In this document: one piece after another, positions 8,348-17,737 of the stretch | Layout: each line of letters begins with the position of its first letter | How positions within the stretch are numbered: the first letter of the stretch is position 1 | Source of the DNA: Candidatus Sungiibacteriota bacterium | GTDB lineage: Bacteria > Patescibacteriota > Minisyncoccia > Sungbacterales > HO2-52-23 | Direction: 5' to 3' | NCBI GenBank assembly: GCA_016181585.1 | Contig: JACOYX010000018.1 | Location: forward strand, 1-38,509 | DNA: 38,509 nt | The notes under the pieces: model-generated | Databases searched by the model: none | Seen by the model: only the letters and a program-made list of their open reading frames with translations | Told to the model about the DNA's origin: nothing | Program-made: the position numbers and the translations under genes

Positions 8348-9151
8348 ATGCCGGAGTTGCCAGAGGTAGAAACAATTGTCCGTGCGGTGAAGCCCTATGC
8401 GGAGGGCAAGAAAATACAGGCGATTCGTTCCGATACGCCGCGGCTTTTTCGCGAGTGCAAAAGTTTCGGGGCGGTTAAAAAAGCGGTTGAAGGAAAACGC
8501 ATTATAGCATTGGAGCGCATCGGTAAAAATATTGTTTTCCGGCTCGACGGCGAGTATGATTTGTGGCTCCATCTCATGATGTCGGGGAGTTTACTTACGG
8601 GTCGCGAAGCGGGCAAGGAAACATATATTCGTATGGAAATCGAGCTGGATAACGGCAAAAAAATACTTTTCCGCGATATTCGAAAATTCGGAAGAGTGCG
8701 TTTGGTGGAAAAAATTGACACCAGTATGCGACTTGGTCCGGATGCGTTGGTTGTTTCATTTTCGCAGTTTGCTTATATAATCCAGAGAAAGAAAAAGGCG
8801 GTTAAAACGGTGCTTCTGGACCAGTCGCTTGTATGTGGTATTGGCAATATCTATGCCGATGAAATTTTATGGTATGCAGGAGTTATGCCTTTGCGTAATA
8901 CTGATTCGCTTTCTATGGAAGAGATAAAAAAGATTTACAAATATATGAATACGGTGCTCTCCGCCGCGATTCGCGTCGCGGGAACAAGCTTTCGCGACTA
9001 CCGCAAACCGGACGGAAGCGAAGGAGGGTATTTTGCCGCGCGTAAAGTATATCAGCGGACGGGAGAGGCTTGCGCCAAGGACGGTGCGCTTATTCAACGT
9101 ACAATAATAGCACAGCGGGGAACGCATTTTTGCCCCGCGCATCAATTATGA
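8348..9151 (+). CDS. mutM: Formamidopyrimidine-DNA glycosylase (Fpg/MutM) with altered zinc finger
   Basis: 267 residues. Excises 8-oxoguanine and Fapy lesions with AP-lyase activity. The catalytic N-terminus PELPEVET is intact (Pro2 nucleophile after Met removal), as are DIRKFGR and the helix-two-turn-helix GIGNIYADEILWYAGVMP. The C-terminal finger is unusual: family consensus CxxC..FCPxCQ is here CAKDG..FCPAHQ, so two of the four Cys are replaced by Asp and His. The substitutes may still bind metal. The stop overlaps the next ATG by 4 bases (ATGA), coupling it to holA. Confidence 0.95.
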   Translation: MPELPEVETIVRAVKPYAEGKKIQAIRSDTPRLFRECKSFGAVKKAVEGKRIIALERIGKNIVFRLDGEYDLWLHLMMSGSLLTGREAGKETYIRMEIELDNGKKILFRDIRKFGRVRLVEKIDTSMRLGPDALVVSFSQFAYIIQRKKKAVKTVLLDQSLVCGIGNIYADEILWYAGVMPLRNTDSLSMEEIKKIYKYMNTVLSAAIRVAGTSFRDYRKPDGSEGGYFAARKVYQRTGEACAKDGALIQRTIIAQRGTHFCPAHQL

Positions 9152-10077
9152 TATTTGTTTTTCACGGCAAAGACACCTACCACAGTCGCCGCGCTTTAAA
9201 CGCGCACATTCGAGAATATCAAAATAACAACGGTTCAGCGCTGAATATGCACCGGATCGATTGTGAAGAAGAAGGTGTTGGCGATATAAAAAATCTGTGC
9301 GGCGCTGAATCTCTTTTTTCCGCAAAAAAACTAATTATTGCGGAAAACTTTTTGCATAACGGCGCGGAATTCGAAAATATTTTGCCGTCCGTTTCGGCTA
9401 TAGCCGAAACTTCCGATACGACTCTTTTTTTGTGGGAGCGGGCGATTGGCAAGGATTTGAAAAAAAAGTTTTCTAAATTATTTGCCGCGGCGAAGGTAGA
9501 GGAATTTGAAGAATATACGGTAGCGGAGAAACAGAAATTTATTGAAAGTGAAGCAGAAAAACGCGGCATCGTGCTCTCGCGGGAGGAGAGGGAACGGCTT
9601 TTTTTGTGCCGCGATGCATGGGGAATCATAAACACGCTTGACATGCTGATGCTTGGGCGTGATCAAGAGAATGGTAAGGGCGCCGCACTTCCTTTACAAA
9701 TTTTTGCGCTGGGCGATACGTTCCATTCCGCAAGCCCGGGCAGAGCGCTTTCGACGCTATTTGATCTTATTCGCCAAGGGGAAGATGATTTTGGCGTGTT
9801 TGGATATATTTCCGGCCACACCAGAACACTCCTAATTGTGAAAGCATTTGCGGAAATGCGCGAGCCGCTGCCCGCTTCTTTCGGCATACATCCTTTTGTA
9901 ATTAAAAAAACAGCGGCCATTGCGCGCAATGTGCCGATCAGCGAAGTTATTCGTTCATATACTTCTTTTTTTGAAGAAGATGTGCGCATAAAAACCGGCC
10001 TTACCAATCCACAGCACGCTTTGGCATCCATGCTTTGCTCGCGCGCTTTGAGGGGTTTGTTGCCAAATAGCCTGTGA
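9148..10077 (+). CDS. holA: DNA polymerase III delta subunit (clamp loader)
   Basis: The track begins at 9070 inside mutM; the real start is ATG 9148 (MIFVFHGKDTYHSRRALNAHI), overlapping the mutM stop in ATGA, giving 309 residues. HolA opens the beta clamp as part of the clamp loader. Family features are the N-terminal 'FxGxDxY...' strand-turn, the clamp-contact segment NLCGAESLFSAKKLIIAENF, the charged helices at 120-200, and the C-terminal collar helices (RTLLIVKAF, ..NPQHALASMLCSRALRGLL). The lid region is shorter than in E. coli. Ends at the shared terminator with rpsT. Confidence 0.85.
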   Translation: MIFVFHGKDTYHSRRALNAHIREYQNNNGSALNMHRIDCEEEGVGDIKNLCGAESLFSAKKLIIAENFLHNGAEFENILPSVSAIAETSDTTLFLWERAIGKDLKKKFSKLFAAAKVEEFEEYTVAEKQKFIESEAEKRGIVLSREERERLFLCRDAWGIINTLDMLMLGRDQENGKGAALPLQIFALGDTFHSASPGRALSTLFDLIRQGEDDFGVFGYISGHTRTLLIVKAFAEMREPLPASFGIHPFVIKKTAAIARNVPISEVIRSYTSFFEEDVRIKTGLTNPQHALASMLCSRALRGLLPNSL

Positions 10078-10080
10078 AGT

Positions 10081-10117
10081 AATAAAAATACCTCCGACTT
10101 AAGGAGGTATTTTTATT
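10081..10117. terminator. Bidirectional terminator between holA and rpsT
   Basis: Perfect 15-bp stem AATAAAAATACCTCC / GGAGGTATTTTTATT with a 7-base loop. The arms carry A- and T-tracts on both sides, so it serves both convergent genes. Confidence 0.9.
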
Positions 10118-10119
10118 GT

Positions 10120-10383
10120 TTATTTTTTGGGCTGAATAAGTTTGGTAAGGCGCGATTTCAAACGGCTTGCTTTGTTGGGTTTGATGACATGAGTTTTGGC
10201 CGCCTTGTCCAATGCTTTATATAGTGCGGAAAGTTTCGCCGCGGCTTCCGACCCACTACCTGCTTCGACGAGCGTGCGCACGATTTTAACCGCCTCTTTA
10301 TAGGCATCTTTTCTTTTAATGTTTTGTGCGCGGCGCCGGACCGACTGGCGCAGAGCTTTTTTCGCTGATTTGGTAATAGGCAT
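10120..10383 (-). CDS. rpsT: 30S ribosomal protein S20
   Basis: 87 residues, Lys/Arg-rich and helical. It starts MPITKSAKKALRQSVRRRAQN and contains KPNKASRLKSRLTKL near the end, both typical of S20 (bS20), which binds 16S rRNA early in 30S assembly. It has its own promoter just upstream and ends at the bidirectional terminator. Confidence 0.95.
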   Translation of the reverse strand: MPITKSAKKALRQSVRRRAQNIKRKDAYKEAVKIVRTLVEAGSGSEAAAKLSALYKALDKAAKTHVIKPNKASRLKSRLTKLIQPKK

Positions 10384-10392
10384 AGTTTTTTA

Positions 10393-10421
10393 AGTGTAGC
10401 TTAATTTAATAAAAAAGTCAA
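10393..10421 (-). promoter_or_regulatory. rpsT promoter
   Basis: Read on the minus strand: TTGACT (10416-10421), 17-base spacer, TACACT (10393-10398). Only about 10 bases separate the -10 from the ATG, so the mRNA has almost no leader. Confidence 0.7.
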
Positions 10422-10424
10422 AAA

Positions 10425-10456
10425 TAAAACCCATTCTGATATTCAGGAATGGGTTT
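10425..10456 (-). terminator. Intrinsic terminator after the carbamoyltransferase gene
   Basis: On the minus strand AAAACCCATTC pairs with GAATGGGTTTT and is followed by ATTTTT. It separates the pyrB-like gene from rpsT. Confidence 0.8.
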
Positions 10457-10459
10457 TGG

Positions 10460-11674
10460 TTATTTCGCGATATAAAACTGCGGATGACAGCGGTCACACA
10501 CGGTTTTTGCTTTTATGAGATGTTTTTTCACTTCAGGGTCCATATCTACCCAGTTGGTATGAACCCGAACGCGGGGGCAGGAAGGTTCAGGGCATACCGC
10601 ATTAATGAGTTGTGCCGGTAGTTCGATCGGTCTCGAGAAATATCCCGATACCCAAACGGATTGCTGTTCCGCGAGGATTGTTCGTATGTCGAGCGTTGGC
10701 ACGAAAATCAGTTTTAGAAGCGCCATGCGCACAAAAAAACCATTGTCCGCTTGTTCATAGTGGATAAACCGCGAATCCATTAAATCAATTTTTTCCGGAT
10801 ATTCTTGATTTGCGGGGAGCGGATGCAGAAACCAGGAATCAGTTCTTGCGTATTTGCGAATACTCGCGCCGTACACTCTGATGTAGTGTTCGATTTGTTT
10901 TTTGCTTAACCTTTTTCCTTTTCGGAGGTTGTCCTGAATGCGTGTTATGTACCAATAATCCACCAAGGCGGCGATGTCTCGCGGGTTTATGATTTTTTCA
11001 ACAGAGATTTTATTGGTGTCTATTTCAGAAAAAACCCAATCAGGAACATTTTCTTCCTCTGGTCCCACGAGGAAAACTTTGCCGCCAAATTGCGAAAGCC
11101 CGATAAGATTCGAATGAATGGTGCGGCTATGTGACAGATCGCCGACCAGCGCCAGCGTAAGTTCTCCGTTCATGAATCGCAGTTTGTCCCGTCTCCAGAT
11201 GGTGTAAGGATCGACCAGAGCTTGTGTTGAATGTTGTCTACTGCCACTTCCGCCATCAATAACAACAGTTGCAAGTCCGTATTCCTCAGCCGCTTCTGCC
11301 ATTTTTTTTGCGGCATAGTCGTCTTTGTCATCGCGGATGATGATGCAATCACAGCGCGGGCCGTGTATGCGGAGCGTGCTTCGGTGGGTTTCCCCTTTGG
11401 CGGCAGATGAAAATTCAAGCGGGTTTGTTTTTACTTCTCCGCCCATTGTTTCTATCGCGTCTTCAAACGAGCCGATGGTGCGCGTGCTTGCGCCGGAGTA
11501 GAGAATTCTAAATCGAAACGCTTCGCCGTTTGCTTTTTTAAGAAGATACATGAGCGATAAGCGTTTTACAGGATCGTTGTATATTGCCCGCAACTCTTCT
11601 GCGGTTCGGAAAATTTCCAAAAAATCTAGAAAGCCGAAATCTTTGGCGCTGGTGATATGGCGAAGTTCTGCCAT
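10460..11674 (-). CDS. pyrB: Aspartate carbamoyltransferase-like protein with fused PyrI-type zinc tail
   Basis: 404 residues versus about 310 for a catalytic PyrB chain. ATCase joins carbamoyl phosphate and aspartate in pyrimidine synthesis. The carbamoyl-phosphate site is intact: STRT (about 63-66), the KGET loop, RQHSTQAL and GDLSHSRTIHS. The aspartate-side motif HPLPR is changed to HPLPANQ, losing the Arg that contacts aspartate in E. coli. Past about residue 350, CPEPSC and CDRC resemble the four-Cys zinc domain of PyrI (CPNPNC..C..C), i.e. a fusion without the nucleotide-binding half. AAAGGAGG SD. It lies 37 bases after uvrB in the same direction. Substrate could differ from aspartate. 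Confidence 0.8.
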   Translation of the reverse strand: MAELRHITSAKDFGFLDFLEIFRTAEELRAIYNDPVKRLSLMYLLKKANGEAFRFRILYSGASTRTIGSFEDAIETMGGEVKTNPLEFSSAAKGETHRSTLRIHGPRCDCIIIRDDKDDYAAKKMAEAAEEYGLATVVIDGGSGSRQHSTQALVDPYTIWRRDKLRFMNGELTLALVGDLSHSRTIHSNLIGLSQFGGKVFLVGPEEENVPDWVFSEIDTNKISVEKIINPRDIAALVDYWYITRIQDNLRKGKRLSKKQIEHYIRVYGASIRKYARTDSWFLHPLPANQEYPEKIDLMDSRFIHYEQADNGFFVRMALLKLIFVPTLDIRTILAEQQSVWVSGYFSRPIELPAQLINAVCPEPSCPRVRVHTNWVDMDPEVKKHLIKAKTVCDRCHPQFYIAK

Positions 11675-11711
11675 TGTGCCTCCTTTTCTTGTGGTAAGAG
11701 CCTCACGAGTT

Positions 11712-13667
<1,956 letters not shown>

Positions 13668-13725
13668 TTTATTTTAAACATGCTTAACCACACGCAGTTT
13701 TTTTATGTGTACACTGGGGTTATAT

Positions 13726-13977
13726 ATGTCTAGTGTGGAAAAGAAATACCGATTGCAAGTGGATTTTGGCGAGGAACCATATATAGAGCTATGTGTTTTG
13801 GAGAAGCAATCAGGTAATACTTCAAAGGCGGATGTCATAAGCGATGCGCTGGGTGTTTATAAATGGGCGCTAAAAGAAGTGCGTGCGGGTAGTAGGATTC
13901 TTATAGAAAGAAAAAAAGATGATGGACAAAAGGAAACAGAAGAAGTAGAGTTTCCTTTTATAAAATCAAAACTCTAG
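13726..13977 (+). CDS. Small ribbon-helix-helix-like protein
   Basis: I start at ATG 13726 (MSSVEKKYRLQVDF) rather than 13705, giving 83 residues. The core 'ELCVLEKQSGNTSKADVISDALGVYKWALKEVRAGSRILI' matches the beta-helix-helix pattern of small RHH DNA-binding proteins (..LEELAERTGRSRAEVIRRAL..Y..), usually autoregulators or antitoxins. No toxin partner lies next to it: uvrB is divergent upstream and ruvA follows after a terminator. DNA binding is inference. Confidence 0.6.
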   Translation: MSSVEKKYRLQVDFGEEPYIELCVLEKQSGNTSKADVISDALGVYKWALKEVRAGSRILIERKKDDGQKETEEVEFPFIKSKL

Positions 13978-13982
13978 AATTT

Positions 13983-14011
13983 GCCGAGTTATCTCGGCTT
14001 TTTATTTTTTT
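13983..14011 (+). terminator. Intrinsic terminator
   Basis: GCCGAG-ttat-CTCGGC followed by TTTTTATTTTTTT, between the RHH-like gene and ruvA. Confidence 0.85.
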
Positions 14012-14033
14012 AAAAAACCGGTACGATAAATGT

Positions 14034-14615
14034 ATGATTGCATCACTCGAAGGAATAGTTGAATTAAAAGGCGAAAAATTTCTTGTTTTAAACGTTTCCG
14101 GTGTCGGCTACAAAGTTTTTGCCAATATTGATACGCTTCAAAAAATACCAGAAAAAGGAGTAAAAGTCAAATTATGGACACATCAGCATGTGCGGGAAGA
14201 TGCGATATCGCTCTACGGATTTTTATATTTTGCAGAGCTTGATTTATTCGAAACACTCATCGGAATTTCTGGTATTGGACCAAAAGGGGCGCTGGGTGTT
14301 TTGGGAGTAGCGCCGGTGGATACTTTAAAAAAAGCGATTGCCGCAGGCGATACGTCGTATTTGACGCGTGTTTCGGGAATAGGAAAAAAAATGGCGGAAA
14401 AAATTGTTTTGGAGCTTCGCGAGAAAATGGCTGGGCGCGGCATTTCGGTGGATGCGCCGGAACTGCAGTCGGAAGCCGATGCGCTTGAGGCGCTGGTAGC
14501 GCTTGGGTATACACAGCGCGATGCGAGGGAGGCTTTAAATATGGTTTCGGGAGAGATTACAGAAGTGGGGGAACGCGTGAGACAGGCGTTGAAGAAATTG
14601 GGGAAATCGAGGTGA
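14034..14615 (+). CDS. ruvA: Holliday junction DNA helicase subunit RuvA
   Basis: 193 residues, normal length. RuvA binds four-way junctions and loads RuvB. Seen: N-terminal OB-fold (MIASLEGIVELKGEKFLVLNVSGVGYKVF..LWTHQHVREDAISLYGF), the two helix-hairpin-helix motifs (LIGISGIGPKGALGVLG; LTRVSGIGKKMAEKIVLELREKM), and the C-terminal RuvB-contact domain (EADALEALVALGYTQRDAREAL). No SD precedes ATG 14034. ruvB and ruvC are not in the window. Confidence 0.97.
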   Translation: MIASLEGIVELKGEKFLVLNVSGVGYKVFANIDTLQKIPEKGVKVKLWTHQHVREDAISLYGFLYFAELDLFETLIGISGIGPKGALGVLGVAPVDTLKKAIAAGDTSYLTRVSGIGKKMAEKIVLELREKMAGRGISVDAPELQSEADALEALVALGYTQRDAREALNMVSGEITEVGERVRQALKKLGKSR

Positions 14616-14638
14616 TGGAATAATTATAAAAATTGAGA

Positions 14639-15535
14639 ATGACTTATTCATTTCTACAATCCCTCGAATGGGAGAATATACAAAAAAAACTGGGGAGAAA
14701 AACATGGAGAGTTGGCGGGTGTTTAATTATTGAACATTGTCTTCCATTCGGTTTTAAATATCTCTACGCTCCGCGCCCTGATATTGCGGACGAGGACAAG
14801 TTTTTTTATTCGGCGGCAGAGATAGCGGGAAAAGGAGGGCATGTTTTTTTAAAAATAGATCCGGTGAGTCCGGTGGTTTTTAAAAATAAAATAGCGGCGC
14901 ATTCTTTTCAACCGCGCGATACGATTATATGCGATCTTCAAAAAAGCGAACCGGAACTTCTTGCGGCCATGCATGAAAAAACGCGCTACAACATCCATCT
15001 GGCGGAAAGAAAAGGGGTACACATCAAGAATCATGAATCAAGAATCATGAATCAAGGGGAAGCGCAAGAAATATTTTGTAATTTACTAAACGAAACGGCA
15101 AAGCGAGACAGGTTTCATCTTCATCCGCCGCGTTACTACAAAGTTCTTTTAGAGATACGTTCCGAATGTTTCTCTAATGAACTTTTTTTTGCGGAGTATC
15201 AAAATAGGCCTATTGCCGCAGCGCTTATCAATTTCTATCGAAGTGAGACTTCAATAGATGGTGGTACGGCGACTTATCTTCACGGCGCCTCAAGCTCGGA
15301 ACAGCGAAACCTTATGGCACCTCACCTTCTGCACTGGGAGGTTATGCGAAGAGCAAAACAGATGGGGTTTTTGCAATATGACTTCTGGGGCGTGGACGAG
15401 AAGCGCTGGCCGGGGGTTACGCGGTTTAAGCGCGGGTTTGGCGGCAAGGAAATGATATATCCCGATTCTTTTGATATTATATATAGAAAGAGGTACTATA
15501 CACTCTATTCTTTGGCCCGCGCATATAGGAAGTAA
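14639..15535 (+). CDS. FemAB-type aminoacyltransferase (peptidoglycan bridge)
   Basis: About 298 residues from ATG 14639 (track start TTG 14633). FemX/FmhB-family enzymes use aminoacyl-tRNA to add bridge amino acids to lipid II. Typical segments: MTYSFLQSLEWENIQKKLGRKTWRVGG, AAMHEKTRYNIHLAERKGV, and the C-terminal GNAT-like half GGTATYLHGASS, LLHWEVMRRAKQMGFLQYDFWGVDE, FKRGFGGKE. The coiled-coil tRNA-arm insert of S. aureus FemA is absent, as in short family members. An odd short tandem repeat (AATCATGAATCAAG unit) at about 15027-15055 inserts 'NHESRIMNQG'. It is followed 5 bases later by the MurE-like gene, fitting a wall-building operon. Confidence 0.85.
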   Translation: MTYSFLQSLEWENIQKKLGRKTWRVGGCLIIEHCLPFGFKYLYAPRPDIADEDKFFYSAAEIAGKGGHVFLKIDPVSPVVFKNKIAAHSFQPRDTIICDLQKSEPELLAAMHEKTRYNIHLAERKGVHIKNHESRIMNQGEAQEIFCNLLNETAKRDRFHLHPPRYYKVLLEIRSECFSNELFFAEYQNRPIAAALINFYRSETSIDGGTATYLHGASSSEQRNLMAPHLLHWEVMRRAKQMGFLQYDFWGVDEKRWPGVTRFKRGFGGKEMIYPDSFDIIYRKRYYTLYSLARAYRK

Positions 15536-15540
15536 CGGTC

Positions 15541-16830
15541 ATGGCTATAATCATAAAAAAAGTAATTCCTCTTTTTCTTTTTTCTGCGCTTCAACCGGCG
15601 TATCATTTTCTGCTCGCGTTTTTTTCAACGCTTTGGTACGGTTTTCCTTCGCGAAATCTGGTAGTAATCGGTGTGACCGGCACCAAAGGCAAAACCTCGG
15701 TTGTGGAACTTTTGCATGCTGTTTTTTCCGAAGCGGGGTATGCGACTGCATCGCAGTCTTCCTATGCTTTTCGCATTAAGGATAGCGAAACCAAAAATGA
15801 CAAAAAAATGACTATGCCGGGGCGTTTTTTTGTGCAAAAGTTTTTGCGCGATGCGAAAAAAGCGAAGTGCCGGTTTGTGATTTTGGAAGTCACTTCGGAG
15901 GGAATCAGGCAGTATCGGCATCGCTTTATTAATTTTCACGCGGCTGTTGTGACCAACATTGCGCCGGAGCATATCGAGTCGCATGGAGGGTTTGAGCCCT
16001 ATGTCCGCGCTAAGCTCGATCTTTTTATGCGCCTGCCTCATGATGGTTTTGCAGTCATAAATGCGGACGATAATGAGTGTCCTCGATTTTTAGCGGCTAC
16101 CAGCGCAAAAAAAGTTTTTTACGGGAAAGAAAAAGTAGAGTTTTCCGGAAAAAAAACTTTGGTGAAAGACATCGAGGCGGGCGAAAAAGGGATCGAGTTT
16201 TCAATAGACGGCAAAGCAGTGACATCTCCGCTGAAAGGGGAATTCAATGCATATAATTTGCTTGCGGCATATACTGCGGCCGCGGTTTTTCATGTATCTC
16301 CTGAAAAAATTATTTCCGCATTCGAAAAATTTAAAGGAGTTCCGGGAAGGATGGAGTATGTATTACACGATCCTTTTCATGTGGTGGTGGATTACGCGCA
16401 TACGCCGGATTCGCTTAAAAGCGTGTATTCATTTTTAAATTCGCAGAAAAAAGGAAAAATGATTTGCGTGCTTGGATCCGCAGGAGGCGGACGCGACAAA
16501 TGGAAGCGTCCCGAGTTCGGAAAAATTGCCGGGGAATTTTGCGATGAAATTATATTAACCAACGAAGACTCCTACGATGAAGATTCTCAAAAAATTCTCG
16601 AGGAGATTGCGGCGGGATTACCCGCAACGCGAATCATGAAGTATAAAAACATACTTGATCGCCGCGGAGCGATTCATGACGCCCTAATGTTAGCAAAACC
16701 CGGCGATACGGTAGTTATAACCGGCAAAGGATCGGAGCCGTGGATCATGGGTTCCAATGGCGCTAAAACCCCATGGGACGATCGGGAAGCGGTGAGGGAA
16801 GAATCCCAAAAAATTGACGTGAAAAAATAA
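15541..16830 (+). CDS. MurE-like Mur ligase with hydrophobic N-terminus
   Basis: 429 residues, shorter than MurE (about 490). Mur ligases add an amino acid to a UDP-MurNAc peptide with ATP. The central domain has GTKGKTS (47-53), TNIAPEHIESHGG..YVRAKLDLF, and EFNAYNLLAAYTAA; the C-domain has VPGRMEYV, VVDYAHTPDSLKSVY, LGSAGGGRDKWKRPEFGKIA. The usual MurE N-domain that binds the UDP part is missing; instead residues 5-36 are hydrophobic (PLFLFSALQPAYHFLLAFFSTLW), suggesting membrane association. The DNPR motif for diaminopimelate is replaced by TNEDSYDED, so the added amino acid is uncertain. Neighbour of the FemAB gene. Confidence 0.85.
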   Translation: MAIIIKKVIPLFLFSALQPAYHFLLAFFSTLWYGFPSRNLVVIGVTGTKGKTSVVELLHAVFSEAGYATASQSSYAFRIKDSETKNDKKMTMPGRFFVQKFLRDAKKAKCRFVILEVTSEGIRQYRHRFINFHAAVVTNIAPEHIESHGGFEPYVRAKLDLFMRLPHDGFAVINADDNECPRFLAATSAKKVFYGKEKVEFSGKKTLVKDIEAGEKGIEFSIDGKAVTSPLKGEFNAYNLLAAYTAAAVFHVSPEKIISAFEKFKGVPGRMEYVLHDPFHVVVDYAHTPDSLKSVYSFLNSQKKGKMICVLGSAGGGRDKWKRPEFGKIAGEFCDEIILTNEDSYDEDSQKILEEIAAGLPATRIMKYKNILDRRGAIHDALMLAKPGDTVVITGKGSEPWIMGSNGAKTPWDDREAVREESQKIDVKK

Positions 16831-16833
16831 AAA

Positions 16834-16858
16834 ACCTACTCTAGCGGTAGGTCTTTAT
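16834..16858 (+). terminator. Weak terminator-like hairpin
   Basis: ACCTAC (16834-16839) with GTAGGT (16847-16852) then CTTTAT, between the Mur ligase and the next gene. The stem is short, so read-through is likely. Confidence 0.4.
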
Positions 16859-16872
16859 ATGGGAGGCAACTA

Positions 16873-17607
16873 ATGTTGCTTAAATCATTTGAGGGAAATT
16901 TGGAAGCTGTACGGGAAATGGCGAAGCATCAAATGGGAACGATTAATCCTTCGGAATTGGGAAGATCGATGACGCAATCATTTATTGTGGAATTTCGGGC
17001 GGCACTTCACGGCCAGCCCATACATCGTGGTGTATTTCCGGAGTCAAAAGAAGTGGAGCTCGTCCATGTAGGTAAATTGCTTCGAAATAAAAATGTTCTT
17101 ACCTTTGTTCCCTACGATGAATTGCGCAAGGATGCGGCGGAACGAATATGTAAACTTGGGACATTTTTAAGGAAATGGCTCAAAAGTGAGCATTCAAATT
17201 TTTTGGGCGCATTTACATGGGGTACGGTTTTTTATAAGTCACGTCTCCATTTTGGCCCCGCATTTTTGCCGTGTTACGACATGTTGGTGCATCTCGGAAT
17301 AGATATTCTTGGGCGGTTAATGAAAAAAGATAAAATGCTCAAACGCATTTCCCTCGAAAAATGCGAAGAAGCCTTTTGTTTATATATACACGATGCGATT
17401 GCTTCGGGATGCGGAATCGAAATTGAATGGCTAGGAGTTATTAAACCCGATTTTTCTCTTGAGATTGATGCGCGGTTTGAGGAAGAATTGAAGATTTTAC
17501 ATAATCCGCCGCCCGTAGCGAAGGATCCCGACTTCTTTTTTTCTGATCTCAAAACAGGATCACTTCCGCGGTTTTCACACGGAGGACTGGTAACAAAGAA
17601 ACATTAA
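16873..17607 (+). CDS. Conserved-looking hypothetical protein, 244 residues
   Basis: A clear gene: GGGAGG SD, ATG start, own terminator. I do not recognise the family. The N-terminal half is mixed helical (EGNLEAVREMAKHQMG.., ELRKDAAERICKLGTFLRKWLKS). A stretch near residues 160-210 (EKCEEAFCLYIHDAIASGCGIEIEWLGVIKPDFSLEIDARFEEELKIL) faintly resembles the 'helix + G.x.V.I.GLGtF' arrangement of HU-type nucleoid proteins, but this is weak. The C-terminus ends SHGGLVTKKH. No signal peptide or membrane helix. It lies between the wall operon and the dehydrogenase genes, with terminators on both sides. Confidence 0.7.
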   Translation: MLLKSFEGNLEAVREMAKHQMGTINPSELGRSMTQSFIVEFRAALHGQPIHRGVFPESKEVELVHVGKLLRNKNVLTFVPYDELRKDAAERICKLGTFLRKWLKSEHSNFLGAFTWGTVFYKSRLHFGPAFLPCYDMLVHLGIDILGRLMKKDKMLKRISLEKCEEAFCLYIHDAIASGCGIEIEWLGVIKPDFSLEIDARFEEELKILHNPPPVAKDPDFFFSDLKTGSLPRFSHGGLVTKKH

Positions 17608-17636
17608 AAAACACACGCGGGCCCCCGCGTGTTTTA
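17607..17636 (+). terminator. Intrinsic terminator
   Basis: ACACGCGGG (17613-17621) pairs with CCCGCGTGT (17624-17632), then TTTATTGTTG. GC-rich stem immediately after the stop codon. Confidence 0.9.
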
Positions 17637-17662
17637 TTGTTGTGTTATTTGTAGCATATCTG

Positions 17663-17691
17663 TTGACGCCTCTTTGTATCTAAGGTATGGA
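17663..17691 (+). promoter_or_regulatory. Promoter of the dehydrogenase genes
   Basis: TTGACG (17663-17668), 17-base spacer, TATGGA (17686-17691), about 45 bases ahead of the E1 start codon, which has an AAGGGAG SD. A second TTGACA at 17711 lacks a matching -10. Confidence 0.55.
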
Positions 17692-17737
17692 TGAAGCAGA
17701 TAGTGCATCTTTGACAATTGAATAAAAGGGAGATTTT

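Noticed and set aside
13726-13977. Toxin-antitoxin pair at the RHH-like gene
   Set aside because: No toxin-sized ORF on the same strand before the terminator and ruvA.
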